From Sthenelais limicola (Eukaryota > Annelida > Polychaeta > Phyllodocida > Sigalionidae): DNA of 64,000 nt. Both the position numbers and the translations under genes were made by a program. The DNA lies in NCBI GenBank assembly GCA_942159475.1, contig OW804097.1, positions 3,637,357-3,701,356 of the forward strand, given 5' to 3'. Position 1 is the first letter of the stretch. Every line of letters starts with the position of its first letter. Positions 24,818 to 37,300 of the stretch are shown here, in pieces. The notes beneath the pieces were generated by a model, which was given only the letters and a program-made list of their open reading frames with translations, did not search any database and was not told the DNA's origin.

Positions 24818-27032
24818 ATGGAAAGACAAAAAGGCTATGGAAAGACATTGTCAATGGAAAGACAATCTTAGATTAAGCCTTTTTTTGTTTGTACTATGCA
24901 TACTGGATAATTTGACACTTGTTACATAAAATACATGTTACATGTTTTTGGTCCCTAAAATTATTCAGCCAATGTACAAGCTTTTTATAGGTGCTTATAT
25001 TTTAATGCTAGTCTCCATAATTGTAAAAGGTGAGCTATGGAAAGACAATAAATGCTGTTAGTGTTATATCTTATGATCAAGTGTGTTTTGTTCTTGTTTA
25101 GTGATATGGAGATATGACCAGGCATGTGAGGTCAAATACCATTCAAATAATTCAAACATAAGACAGTGTCTATGCAATAAATACCAGCCGTTTAATATGC
25201 AATGGAAAGACACTTTTAGTGTGATGGAACCACAAAATCATGTTTATGACATTTACTGCTTAGAATTGAAGAGTAACATATAATAATTATGTTAAAGTTA
25301 AGGAAACACCAAAGGATAAAGTGAAAGCTCAATTGTGAAGAATTGTACCAATTAATTGTTCTGCAATATATAAAGAGATCATTTAAACTAGGTTATTAGT
25401 AAAATGTATTATTCAATTCCATTGAAGAAGTGCGAGACATACTTCGTAATATTTCAGGGTCAGTTGTTGAGCGAGAAATTAATCAACGCAACACACAGAG
25501 ATGTATGCTTCAAGTCAGTAGGATCGCTTAAAAGAGATCGAACTAATAGCTGGTCTTTATTTTTATACTAGACAGATTAGAACGAATACACTGGGCCTGC
25601 GCTGATTGGCTTAGGTCTCTCTGGACCAATTAATTAACAGGTTAGATTAGAGATCCAATCAGCCACAGGATAACAATGACAGGTAAATATTAAAACGAGG
25701 TTCAGAGTGACCACTGCCACTCTGACCAATCTCTTTGGGTGGTGACCAGGTCACGGGGTTATCTCCCCTCCCCTCTCCCTCCCGCTCTTAATCAATACCC
25801 CCTCCCCTGAACTGGCGGTCAGCCCCTCCCTTCCCTTCCCATGTGATCAACTTTGAGACAACGGTCAGACCTGGACCTCACCTGTACCTTTGGACTTGGG
25901 AGTGATAAGAAATCTGCGAGTGTTGTGGCGGTAAGAAAGTGTAGTGAGCCTTCTGGCTGGTAGGGGCGTGACAAATGTGTGTCTGAATGAGACTACTTTC
26001 ACTTAAAAATTAGACAATTTGCGCTGTCAATTTTACACCATAACAGGTCTTAACTTTGAGGTTTAAGGTGGATACAATTGACATAACACCCATTAAGATT
26101 AACATTACCAGGTTTCCTATTCAAAAGAATGTTTCATGTCATTCAGGCAGAAATTAATAGCTTGGATTAACAGTCAAATCAATGTTTTCAAACTTCCACC
26201 ATTAGTTCTTAACAAAAATCATACAAATAAAAACCCTTTGAGGATGTTGAAATATAATACTATTTCATTTTTCTGAGAACATTTGTATGGTATAACAAAG
26301 TTTCAGTAGTTATTTGTCTTTTTTCACCCTATTACATCTTGCTTGATCATTAGAAAAAAACTTTGGTATTTAATTACAAATCTAGAAGCTAAAAGGCTAA
26401 AAAAATTAATATCAAACTTTACTGAAACATTACTGAAAGATATGTGACCAAATTTGGACTAGCTTAATTGACTAGCTTTAATTAAATTGAGTAGTTCAAT
26501 AAATATTGCAGATTCATAGAAATATTTCATCGCTAAATATATTTCAGACAGGGTTAGCTCAATTATATATTAAAGGATGAAAGTTAGATTTGCAAAAAGC
26601 AGTGTAATATCAGTGTAATACATAACACACACAAAATTGTCTTTCCATAGCATTTTTGTCTTTCCATTGTCCTTTTGGATCATCCCTGATAATGATATAA
26701 GAAAATACCATGACTCATATTCTTTAGTTCTAGAAATTTTGTAATAAGAGTTTTGATTTCTAACAACTCATAATATGATATAAATGAAAGTAAAAAGAGA
26801 ATGCAAGGTATGAGACAAAATTTGTCTTTCCATTATTTTGTCTTTCCATCAGCTTATTGGTTCCAGTTTTATCATTTCGAAAGAGAAGGTATCTCTTTTG
26901 AAGTTCTTAGTGAATACTCAAAATGGTTATATGCTAATAGGAAAAGAATAATGATTCATTGATATTTGATAAGCTTTCCAGACTGCGTGGTGCATAAAAT
27001 AATTGTCTTTACATAGCCATTTGTCTTTCCAT
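24818..27032. mobile_element. Candidate DNA element with inverted subterminal motif clusters
   Basis: ATGGAAAGACA occurs five times on the left (24,818; 24,837; 24,854; 25,037; 25,202). Its reverse complement TGTCTTTCCAT occurs five times on the right (26,638; 26,657; 26,823; 26,839; 27,022), with a one-mismatch copy at 27,004. Opposite orientation at the two ends of a 2.2-kb interval is what transposase-binding subterminal repeats of a DNA transposon look like. Exact termini and a target duplication could not be fixed, and no transposase frame is present. Confidence 0.5.
25435..26040 (-). repeat. Dispersed repeat matching 11,380-11,600, interrupted
   Basis: The two ends (25,438-25,545 and 25,950-26,030) match the repeat at 11,380-11,600 in inverse orientation. 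About 400 bp of unrelated, partly GC-rich sequence separates them. The whole lies inside the candidate element at 24,818-27,032. Confidence 0.55.
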
Positions 27033-27779
27033 AGCCAGATATATATTTTCCCTGATAACAGCTTTCCTCCTAGAATTCAAAATTATAACTGACCTACCTA
27101 CACCTTATGTGCCTAGGAACATTTTGATATACAGATATACTATTGGATTATTTTAATAAAAAAAGATGCCTGATTGTTTGCAGAAAAATATATTGTCAAA
27201 GATCCTGTAAGGATACCGATTTTGTTCAATTTGAACAGATCTTTTCTTTCATTCAGACGTTCACTACCTTTTTTTGTACATCTTTGACAAATAAAGTATT
27301 TGCCAATTCCATTCAATTCACTTTCTCATTACTAGTCAGTGTGCGCCACAGGTAATAGGGTGCCTAAGGGGGTAATTGGGGTCCCATTTCTCCTGTCACA
27401 ACCAAGAAAATAGAAATTGTCACTAACAAAATTGTTTTGACGTCTGTCACTTTGTAGTAGTAGTGACGAATTTGTGTTGCTAAGGTTTATTAAATTTAAG
27501 GTTTATGTCGATTTGTGATACTTTACTGGTAATTAGGCCTACACATCTAGAAACATTGCAACCTTTTTTTTTCAATAATAGAAATATCAAACTTAAAATA
27601 AAGAAATACTTATTTCTTAGTGTCAGTGACTGCCTTTGTCGATCTAAGAAAAAAGGCCATGTCGAGGTGACGATTTAAGTCGTCAGGAGCACTAGTAATG
27701 CACCTAGGCACCCCCTCCCCCTCCCCCAACCCTGCACATACACATGTGTATGTATAGGCTCCAGTACCTCCTCCTCCTG
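27033..27779. other. Intergenic, no gene seen
   Basis: This AT-rich sequence lies upstream of the CEP162 promoter region. It includes a C-rich run at about 27,711-27,726. Confidence 0.4.
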
Positions 27780-28235
27780 TACAAGTCTGGACATGAGCGC
27801 GCGGGAGACGCCGCCGCATGCCAGTAGATGGCGCGCGCGGCGCATTCCCCGGGAACTCTCCTGTGCTGAAGGTAGGCAAAGACTTTGTTGATAACATGGC
27901 GGACATTTTGAGCCCCGTCGATGTTTGCGGCGGATTTTATGCCCTAAAGCAATGGAATCTCGGGGTCTATTAACATGTATTATAAGAAAGTCACAGAGAA
28001 GGGAGTATTTTACGCGTAGGATGAGTTTTGTGTGAGAACACTCTGGATTTTTCTTTAAATCAACTTGGATACGAGTGAGTTCGGCATCGGAGAGGACATG
28101 ACTTGTTCGCGGTGAAAAGTGACAAGTTCAAAACAACCTGTTCAGGCGGCTCTGGATTATGTTCTTGAAACCCCCTGGATTGTGAGCTGAGTGTGTCTTG
28201 TGTTTGATTAGCCTCCGGTGGAAGAGAGATTAAAC
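27780..28235 (+). promoter_or_regulatory. CpG-rich promoter and 5' UTR of the CEP162 homologue
   Basis: A short GC- and CpG-rich interval (about 27,785-27,920, with GCGCGCGCGGCGC) stands out from the AT-rich surroundings. It ends in AACATGGCGGAC (27,893-27,904), which fits the YY1-type core promoter motif often found at start sites of housekeeping genes. The first CEP162 start codon is about 330 bp downstream. The start site and 5' UTR splicing cannot be fixed from sequence. Confidence 0.6.
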
Positions 28236-28310
28236 ATGTTCTCTAAGAAGAGAAAGGGTGGTCACGCTAAGAAGGAGTTTGACTCCCAGTTCGAAGCCTT
28301 TTTAAAGGAG
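28236..28310 (+). CDS. CEP162: CEP162 exon 1 (coding part)
   Basis: It encodes 25 codons, Lys-rich and then FDSQFEAFLKE, and ends in phase 0 at GAG|GTAGGC. The DxQFExFLKE element matches the conserved N-terminus of the family. Confidence 0.85.
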
Positions 28311-31300
28311 GTAGGCTGTGTTTTATTACCTAACGAGCTAGGCTATTTACATACAATATCATCCATACATTCTAATAATATCAATATCTGATTTTGTCAA
28401 TGATTAATATGAAATCAATTAATTGTTATGATTTATTGATTAAAATACCGTAATTATTTAATCTTCTTCCTCCTCCCCCACCCTCCTTCCTCCTCTCACC
28501 CCTCCTTCATTCTCATGATCATTTTTAAATTTGAGGATTCCGTCAATAAACAGTAATTATTTCCTATCGTTACAGCTGTTCTGAATGGATTTAATTAGAT
28601 TAATTGGATAATATTGGATATTAAATGTCTTGACATCATGAAGTAATATCGCTGTAATTTGATTAATATAATCTGTCATCATTAAAAAAAGACGTATTCG
28701 CTCATGATACTGAAGTTTTACATTTGTATCTAATCAGACATTAATCATATATCATCAATAATTATTATTGTTTGAACTTTCTGGACTTGTTAATAGTAGG
28801 ACTGATGTAGGCCTACCTTTGTTGTTGTTGTTACATTTATTTAGTCACTTAAAGGACATACGTCAGTGGGTCAATCTCCCGGGGGTGGGAGGATCTCGAG
28901 CCCTACTGGACACTTTTGGTACAGGTTGATAGAGGTAACAATCCACCATTAGTTCAACGATCTAATGGTGGCCTCTATCTTATGGTGGTTTTGAGTAATT
29001 AATTTCATCAAATCATCAAAATTTTACCGCGTATTTTGTTATTGATATTGTAACATAAAATGGACATTATTCTCTTCCATCCTGCTACTAGAGCGGTGGT
29101 GAGCATATGGGCTGACATGAGCGTAGACCAAAGTGTGTCTATCTATAAAGTGACTTTTTTTACTTAATAGCTAGTTACGAAAAAAGGACCATTGGTCATT
29201 ATGGCTATTCATAAATTAACATCAAATTACCTGCACTATAGGCCTACCCAGTTTAATAAATATTGTTAACTTCTTAGATCAAATCCTATTAAAAAATCTT
29301 TATAAGAGAAGCCTATGTTGTGAAACATCAACCCTTTGGAATGCCCTACCTTGAACGGGATATTCCGAACCATGAGCAATTCAAAACTTTGTAAATAACC
29401 CAACTTAGACAAGCCAGATTGAATTATAATTACTAGTATCACATAAATTTCATAAAAACACCCATTATAAGGAGTATCACTTAGACTTGGGCTCACCCAT
29501 TGAGAATTGCTATTGAGTATGACCACACACCTTTCATCCACTCATCCTCCTCACACCCTAATGTGTTTCCACTAATGTGATTTCATACTCTTCTGTTATT
29601 CCTACTAGGTATAAGAGAAAAGTACTGTTGAACTGGTGGCCTGAAAAGAGGTATATAAACGATCTAGTGTCATCGGAAATTGTTTAATAAAAAAAATGCT
29701 TGTCACTAAGTGACTTATTCCCAAGTGAATCATAGTCCACTAGTCAACTGTTTTTACTTAGAACTTCTTCATTTGTTTCAAAACAACCGACGGGATATTC
29801 GGAAGAGCTGAGACTAGCACAGGCAATATTCCACTTCCATTCTTCTTTTGACTTAATATATATGTAATTGTGAAATGGAAATAAAATCTTATAATAATAA
29901 TAATATAATAAACTTTGTGTGTTTCAGTCCATGTCGAGTGAGGACTCGTCGCTGGACACAGCGCGTGTGGCTAAGTACCTGCAGAGCAGCAAGAAACCTG
30001 ACCCTGCCCCCTGGTGGATGAACGGGGAGGACGACAGCACCAGTGAACCAGCCCTAGGTAGGATGTCGACTCTAACTCCTTCCTCCCGAGTCTATCCTCC
30101 CCCCTCCTCCTTCCTCCTCCCCCCCGCCACCCTGCTCCCTGCAGCTCTAAGCCCTAGGTAGGATGGCAGTAGCAGAATGGCCACCATGTTGACTCTACCT
30201 CCTCCCTGAGTCCATCCTCCCTGCTGCACCTCCTCCCTCTATCCTCCCTGCTCCCTGCTCCTCCTTCCCCCCTCCTCCTCCCTGCTTCACCTGCTCCCTC
30301 CTCCCCCCCTGCTCCCCCCTGCTCCCTGCTCCTTCCCTCCTGCTCCCTGCTCCTCCTCCTTCCCCCCTCCTGCTCCCTCCTCCCCCCTCCATCCTCCCTG
30401 CTCCTTCCCTCCTGCTCCCTGCTCCTCCTCCTTCCCCCCTCCTGCTCCCTCCTCCCTCCTCCCCCCTGCTCCCTGCTCCCTGCTCCTTCCCTCCTGCTCC
30501 CTGCTCCTGCTCCTTCCCCCCTCCTGCTCCCTCCTCCCCCCTGCTCCCTCCTCCCCCCTGCTCCCTGCTCCTTTCCTCCTCCTCCCTCCCCCTCCTCCCT
30601 GCTCCACCTCCTCCTCCCTGCTCCACCTCTTTCCCGCCTCCTCCTCCCTGCTCCACCTCTTCCTCCTCCTCCTCCTCCTCCTCCTCCTCCACCACCCTCC
30701 TTCCCTCTTCCTCCTCCTCCTCCTCCTCCTCCACCTCCTCCTCCTCCTCCTCCACCTCCTCCTCCTCCTCCTCCTCCTCCTCCACCTCCTCCTCCACCTC
30801 CTCCTCCACCTCCTCCTCCTCTTCCTCCACCTCCTCCTCCTCCTCCTCCACCTCCTCTTCCTCCACCTCCTCCTCCTCCTCCTCCTCCTCCACCTCCTCC
30901 TCCTCCTCCACCACCTCCTCCTCCTCCTCCTCCACCTCCTCCACCTCCTCCTCCTCCTCCTCCTCCTCCTCCACCTCCTCCTCCTCCTCCTCCTCCTCCA
31001 CCTCCTCCTCCTCCTCCTCCTCCTCCTCCTCCTCCTCCACCTCCTCCTCCTCCTCCTCCTCCTCCTCCTCCTCCACCTCCACCACCTCCTCCTCCTCCAC
31101 CACCACCCCTCCCTGCAACTCTAAGCAGCCTAGTTTATTAATTAGTGATGAAGTTTTGCTGGTACCTGTAAGTGATAAGATTACTTTAGTCTTTATACAA
31201 TGGTGCTCTAAAGTGGCTGCATCCCTCCACTCGATGTTGACTGAGATATCTTGTTTGGAAAGATTTGTTTTTCCTTCCCCCAACGCTACACCACAGAGGA

Positions 31301-34300
31301 AGGTCAGTGTGTCGATGTAACTTGTACTTATTGTGCTCTTGATCCTTGTGTAAAATCTCACTTTGTTTAAAATATATATTTTACATTGATATATACAGTC
31401 AAAACTCACATTAAGACCACCAAATCTTGTTGAATGTTTGCAAAAAGGACAGTGGCAAGATCTAGGAAAAAAGAGGCAATACCTGCTGCCACCTGGATGT
31501 TGTCATGGCATTAAGCAACCATCACTCACTCACAACTCTACATAGAGGCAGAAGAAATAGAAAGAAAATTATACAATGGAACCTCGCATAAAGACCACCT
31601 TTTTATAGAGACCACCCCTCTATTAAGACCAGTTTTCCCAGTCCCAAATTATTCCCTCTTATTAGATATAGAGCTCTGTAAAGAGACCACCTCACTATGA
31701 GACCAAAAATCATTCAGTCGCAAGGGTGGTCTTACTAGAGAGATTCTACTGTATATCTAATCTTACGCCTTTATTGACATTAAATTATTTGTGAAAGTTA
31801 AGGTGGGATCCCACTGGCTCGCTTGTATCTGCGCTCATTGCTCGCTCTTGCTGCGCTTGTTTATAGGGAGCTTGTCATTCGCTCTTCATCCGCTAATATT
31901 TTTAGCGCAATACAAGCGCAGAGCGATTCTACTGGTGCGCTTGTTTCCTATATGAAACCAATAGCAAATGCCTATGTGTGCTCTCACTGCGCTCTTGGTC
32001 CGCTCATTTAACAGGTAGAAAGAGCATTGTGTTGCTGCGCTCAAATCAAACACGTCAGATATTAGCGCAGTGTCAAAAAGAAGCGCCAACATCAAGTTTT
32101 AAGAGCGTATAAAAAGCGCAGTAACCTATCCTATTAGACCGCTCTGGTCTCCCTCAAACTTTGCTTGTTTGGTGCTCTTGGAAAATAAGAGAGCAGATGA
32201 AGAGTGAGCCAGTGGAATCGCAGCCTAAGGAAACTGATGTATTTTTTTGCAATACTTAAAAAAAGGTCCCCCAATATGTGCTTTTCTTCTATGCCAACAT
32301 AAATGTACGTGAATTTATAGAAACTCTTTGCTACATTCTACATTCTTGTATTGCACATATTTCCACCTGATATCATGCATTGCACACGATTGGAACATGA
32401 TAGATGTTGAGTGTTTGATACATTCTTTATTGTATCACTGAAGTCTTTATTGAAGTCTTCATAAGTCTTTCAGGGACAAAGGTGGTGAGGAGAATAGAGT
32501 TGCTAAACATGTTGGTGGTGAGGAGAATAGAGTTCCTAAACATGTTGGTGGTGAGGTGAATAGAGTTGCTAAACATGTTGGTGGTGGAGGAATAGAGTTC
32601 CTAAACATGTTGGTGGTGAGGGGAATAGAGTTGCTAAACATGTTGGTGGTGGAGGAATAGAGTTGCTAAACATGTTGGTGGTGAGGGGAATAGAGTTCCT
32701 AAACATGTTGGTGGTGAGGAGAATAGAGTTCCTGAACATGTTGGTGGTGAGGTGAATAGAGTTCCTAAACATGTTGGTGGTGGAGGAGAATAGAGTTCCT
32801 AAACATGTTGGTGGTGGAGGTGAATAGAGTTCCTAAACATGTTGGTGGTGAGGAGAATAGAGTTCCTAAACATGTTGGTGGTGGAGGAGAATAGAGTTGC
32901 TAAACATGTTGGTGGTGAGGGGAATAGAGTTCCTAAACATGTTGGTGGTGAGGAGAATAGAGTTCCTGAACATGTTGGTGGTGAGGTGAATAGAGTTCCT
33001 AAACATGTTGGTGGTGGAGGAGAATAGAGTTCCTAAACATGTTGGTGGTGAGGGGAATAGAGTTCCTAAACATGTTGGTGGTGAGGAGAATAGAGTTGCT
33101 AAACATGTTGGTGGTGAGGTGAATAGAGTTCCTAAACATGTTGGTGGTGAGGAGAATAGAGTTCCTAAACATGTTGGTGGTGGAGGAGAATAGAGTTCCT
33201 AAACATGTTGGTGGTGAGGAGAATAGAGTTCCTAAACATGTTGGTGGTGGAGGAGAATAGAGTTCCTAAACATGTTGGTGGTGAGGTGAATAGAGTTCCT
33301 AAACATGTTGGTGGTGGAGGAGAATAGAGTTCCTAAACATGTTGGTGGTGGAGGTGAATAGAGTTCCTAAACATGTTGGTGGTGGAGGTGAATAGAGTTC
33401 CTAAACATGTTGGTGGTGGAGGAGAATAGAGTTCCTAAACATGTTGGTGGTGAGGAGAATAGAGTTCCTAAACATGTTGGTGGTGGAGGAGAATAGAGTT
33501 CCTAAACATGTTGGTGGTGAGGTGAATAGAGTTCCTAAACATGTTGGTGGTGAGGAGAATAGAGTTCCTAAACATGTTGGTGGTGAGGAGAATAGAGTTC
33601 CTAAACATGTTGTTGGTGAGGAGAATAGAGTTGCTAAACATGTTGGTGGTGAGGGGAATAGAGTTCCTAAACATGTTGGTGGTGAGGAGAATAGAGTTCC
33701 TAAACATGTTGTTGGTGAGGAGAATAGAGTTCCTAAACATGTTGGTGGTGAGGGGAATAGAGTTCCTAAACATGTTGGTGGTGGGTGAGGAGAATAGAGT
33801 TGCTAAACATGTTGGTGGTGGAGGAGAATAGAGTTGCTAAACATGTTGGTGGTGAGGTGAATAGAGTTCCTAAACATGTTGGTGGTGAGGTGAATAGAGT
33901 TCCTAAACATGTTGGTGGTGGAGGAGAATAGAGTTGCTAAACATGTTGGTGGTGAGGTGAATAGAGTTCCTAAACATGTTGGTGGTGAGGTGAATAGAGT
34001 TCCTAAACATGTTGGTGGTGGAGGAGAATAGAGTTGCTAAACATGTTGGTGGTGAGGTGAATAGAGTTGCTAAACATGTTGGTGGTGAGGTGAATAGAGT
34101 TCCTAAACATGTTGGTGGTGGAGGAGAATAGAGTTGCTAAACATGTTGGTGGTGAGGTGAATAGAGTTGCTAAACATGTTGGTGGTGAGGAGAATAGAGT
34201 TCCTAAACATGTTGGTGGTGGGTGAGGAGAATAGAGTTGCTAAACATGTTGGTGGTGAGGTGAATAGAGTTGCTAAACATGTTGGTGGTGAGGTGAATAG

Positions 34301-37300
34301 AGTTCCTAAACATGTTGGTGGTGAGGTGAATAGAGTTCCTAAACATGTTGGTGGTGGAGGAGAATAGAGTTGCTAAACATGTTGGTGGTGAGGTGAATAG
34401 AGTTGCTAAACATGTTGGTGGTGAGGTGAATAGAGTTCCTAAACATGTTGGTGGTGGAGGAGAATAGAGTTGCTAAACATGTTGGTGGTGAGGTGAATAG
34501 AGTTGCTAAACATGTTGGTGGTGAGGAGAATAGAGTTCCTAAACATGTTGGTGGTGGGTGAGGAGAATAGAGTTGCTAAACATGTTGGTGGTGAGGAGAA
34601 TAGAGTTGCTAAACATGTTGGTGGTGAGGAGAATAGAGTTGCTAAACATGTTGTTCAAGGAATGAATGTGTGAATGCAGGGCTGTTTAATTGCCCGGGGC
34701 AACTAAAAGATGTCTCTAAGCAAGTAAAATTTAATGTTAGTTGCCTGATTGGGCAAGTGCAAATCTCTACGGCGCCGATTTCAAACCAGTTTTGTGATGT
34801 CTACTTACAATGAAACAAGATGCATACAGATCAGTGAGAGTTCGTTTATAATTCTGAAAATAAATTTGGGCAAGTGAAAAATGATGTTGGGCAAGTAAAT
34901 CTTGGCTGCCACTTGCCCAATGGGCAAGTGAAGTTGGTAGGTTTTTTCGAGCCCTGATTAAGTGAATGAATGAATGAATGAATGTGTAAGCGAGTGAATG
35001 AATGAATGTGTGAATGAATGAATGTGTGAAAGAATGAGTGAATTTCATGTTAATGAATGAATGAATAATTTCATGTTAATGAATGAATGAATAAATTTCA
35101 TGTTAATGAATGAATGAATAAATTTGGAATGAATGACTCCCGATGCCCTGTCGTTAATACTTGTATTGGTATAAGGTATTTCCAATGTGAAACCTTATAC
35201 TGTAAGACTTGTTGATGTGTGTTGCAGGTTTGACTGGGACCGGGAAAAGCTTCTTAAAGAAGGCGCAGCCAGCAAAAGCTGCGGATGAGCCGCGGGGGAA
35301 GGAGCCGCGGGGGAAGGAGCTGACGATGAAGACACGATCGACGGATGGTTTTGATGTGCACATGAGCAGGGACAGTCTGGATGATTGTGAGATTGAGTTT
35401 GAATTCTACTTGAATTATGTAAACGTCTTAATGTTTATGCAGAATTTATTTTTGCTATTTTCGCGCACCCACCGTTGTGTGTGAAAATAAATCCTCGATA
35501 TATCAATCAATATAAATATAAAAGTAGTATTATCAGTGTCTTTAATTTGCTCTAAGTCTTCTTGAACATTCTTCGTATGTTGGTCTCCTTTTTATGAATA
35601 ATGTCACATTTTACAATGTGTCCTTGGTAAATAACAGTTTATCAATATGTTCTGAGGATTTTTTCCTATATTCTACATTGCTATACTTTCATATTGTGGT
35701 TTTATAAAATATAACTTGTTTTATGTTTAGTGTCTCTCAGAGGTCGTGATTCTGTGGAACCAAGGAAGTCTGGGTAGGTGTCATCTATGACGTCATCAGA
35801 GATACTAGGGTCAGATTGCCAGAAAATGTACAATTGGCAGCTTTATACATTTAGTAAACTCTCCTAAACTAGGCTGTAATGTGGTCAATACTAGGTAAAT
35901 TCGGGTATATTTGGCATTGCAGTGATTCTAGCAATCTGTTAGGTTAGGTTGAACTCTATTTTGAACTTTATTTTCGTCTGAAATTTGGGTTATTTGAGAG
36001 GATTAGGGAAGTTGAGTTGTACATTTTCTGGCGACTTCACCCACGTTATCTCGTCTAATGTAAAGTTAAGATCATCCATTATTAAGTTCATGTTAGTTGC
36101 GCATTATCATTGATTTAAATACCTGTAAATAGGGAATGCGCATGTCTCACTGCGCATGTCTGTTACAGTGAATGCTGGGATGGATTCAGTTCAAATCTGA
36201 CATACAAATATTTAGCAACATTTTTATCGAAAAATGCAAGGATATTGTAAATGATCTATGAAACCCAAATGCATGATGGGAAACGTCTTGTTCTATGGAA
36301 ACATAAAAAACCCATGGCTATTTACATGAGATCACTGTTAAATATTCCATGCTGAACATAACATGTTTTATAGAGCTTCAACACTGACATACAACTCCCA
36401 TAATTCCATGCGAATCGAGATTCAAGATAGCGGCCATGCAAATCCAATATTCCATGTTAAATATGAAGGTGTATTCAATAAAAACAAAATTATTTAAAAG
36501 ATATTTAAATGATATTATGATCCTCATTCTATTAATAGAATATCTGTGTTGTTAATGCCAATTTTTGTTATTTTTACTTTTTTTTATTCAAAATTTGTAT
36601 ATAGCAAGACATGACTATTTGTCAAGACCAAAGCTCACAGCATCTGTAATGATATTCTGCCTGGCGCTGTGTCCAGTGGGATTTTAACTAATTAGGTGCA
36701 TGACTATATAATGTAACTAAAAATAGGAACTAATAACATCGAAATGATAGTATCTATCAACATATACATGCACCAGTTGTCTGGTTTTATGTTTTCTTGT
36801 GTGGTGTGCTGTTGTTGTGTGTGTGGTTGTGGTTGTGTGTGGTGTGTTATCATGGTATATTACTTGTATTTACAGAGGGCCATTCTATTAATAGAATGTC
36901 TGTGTTTATACCAATATTACATGTGAGCTTGTATTTACAGAGGTCCATTCTATTAATAGAATGTCTGTGTTGTTTATTTTTTTTTTTAAAGAAATTTTAT
37001 TGAGCTGGTTTTAATGACAGATACATTAATAATCTCACAGACTCAAGTGAAAAAGCAATATCAATGACATAGAAAGCAACTAGAGTAATTCACAATTTTC
37101 GATTGATTTTTTAAATTTAAACATTATTCGAATATTATCACAATTATTAATAATCAGTTTATACCAATATTACATCTGAGCCTGTATTTCCAGAGGTCCA
37201 TTCGTGCCGGGCTTGGCGCTGGATAGCTCCCAGAGCTTCACAGGTGAGCACTAGAGACCATGGAGGGTCTTTTTAGTGATAGTTAAACGTGTGAAACTTT

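Noticed and set aside
27460..27500. RFX X-box in the CEP162 promoter (GTTGCTAAGGTTTA)
   Set aside because: Only one half-site fits and the second lacks the AAC end.
27610..27906. Divergent minus-strand gene at the CpG-rich promoter
   Set aside because: The 98-codon frame has no recognised domain and covers low-complexity C-rich sequence.
30195..31409. 404-codon minus-strand frame rich in Glu and Val
   Set aside because: It is the complement of the CCT/TCC microsatellite in intron 2. No domain and simple-repeat codons only.
33441..33831. MLVVRRIEFLN repeat proteins on both strands
   Set aside because: The 33-bp unit keeps frames open by arithmetic. The array is intronic and has 34-bp units that break the frame.
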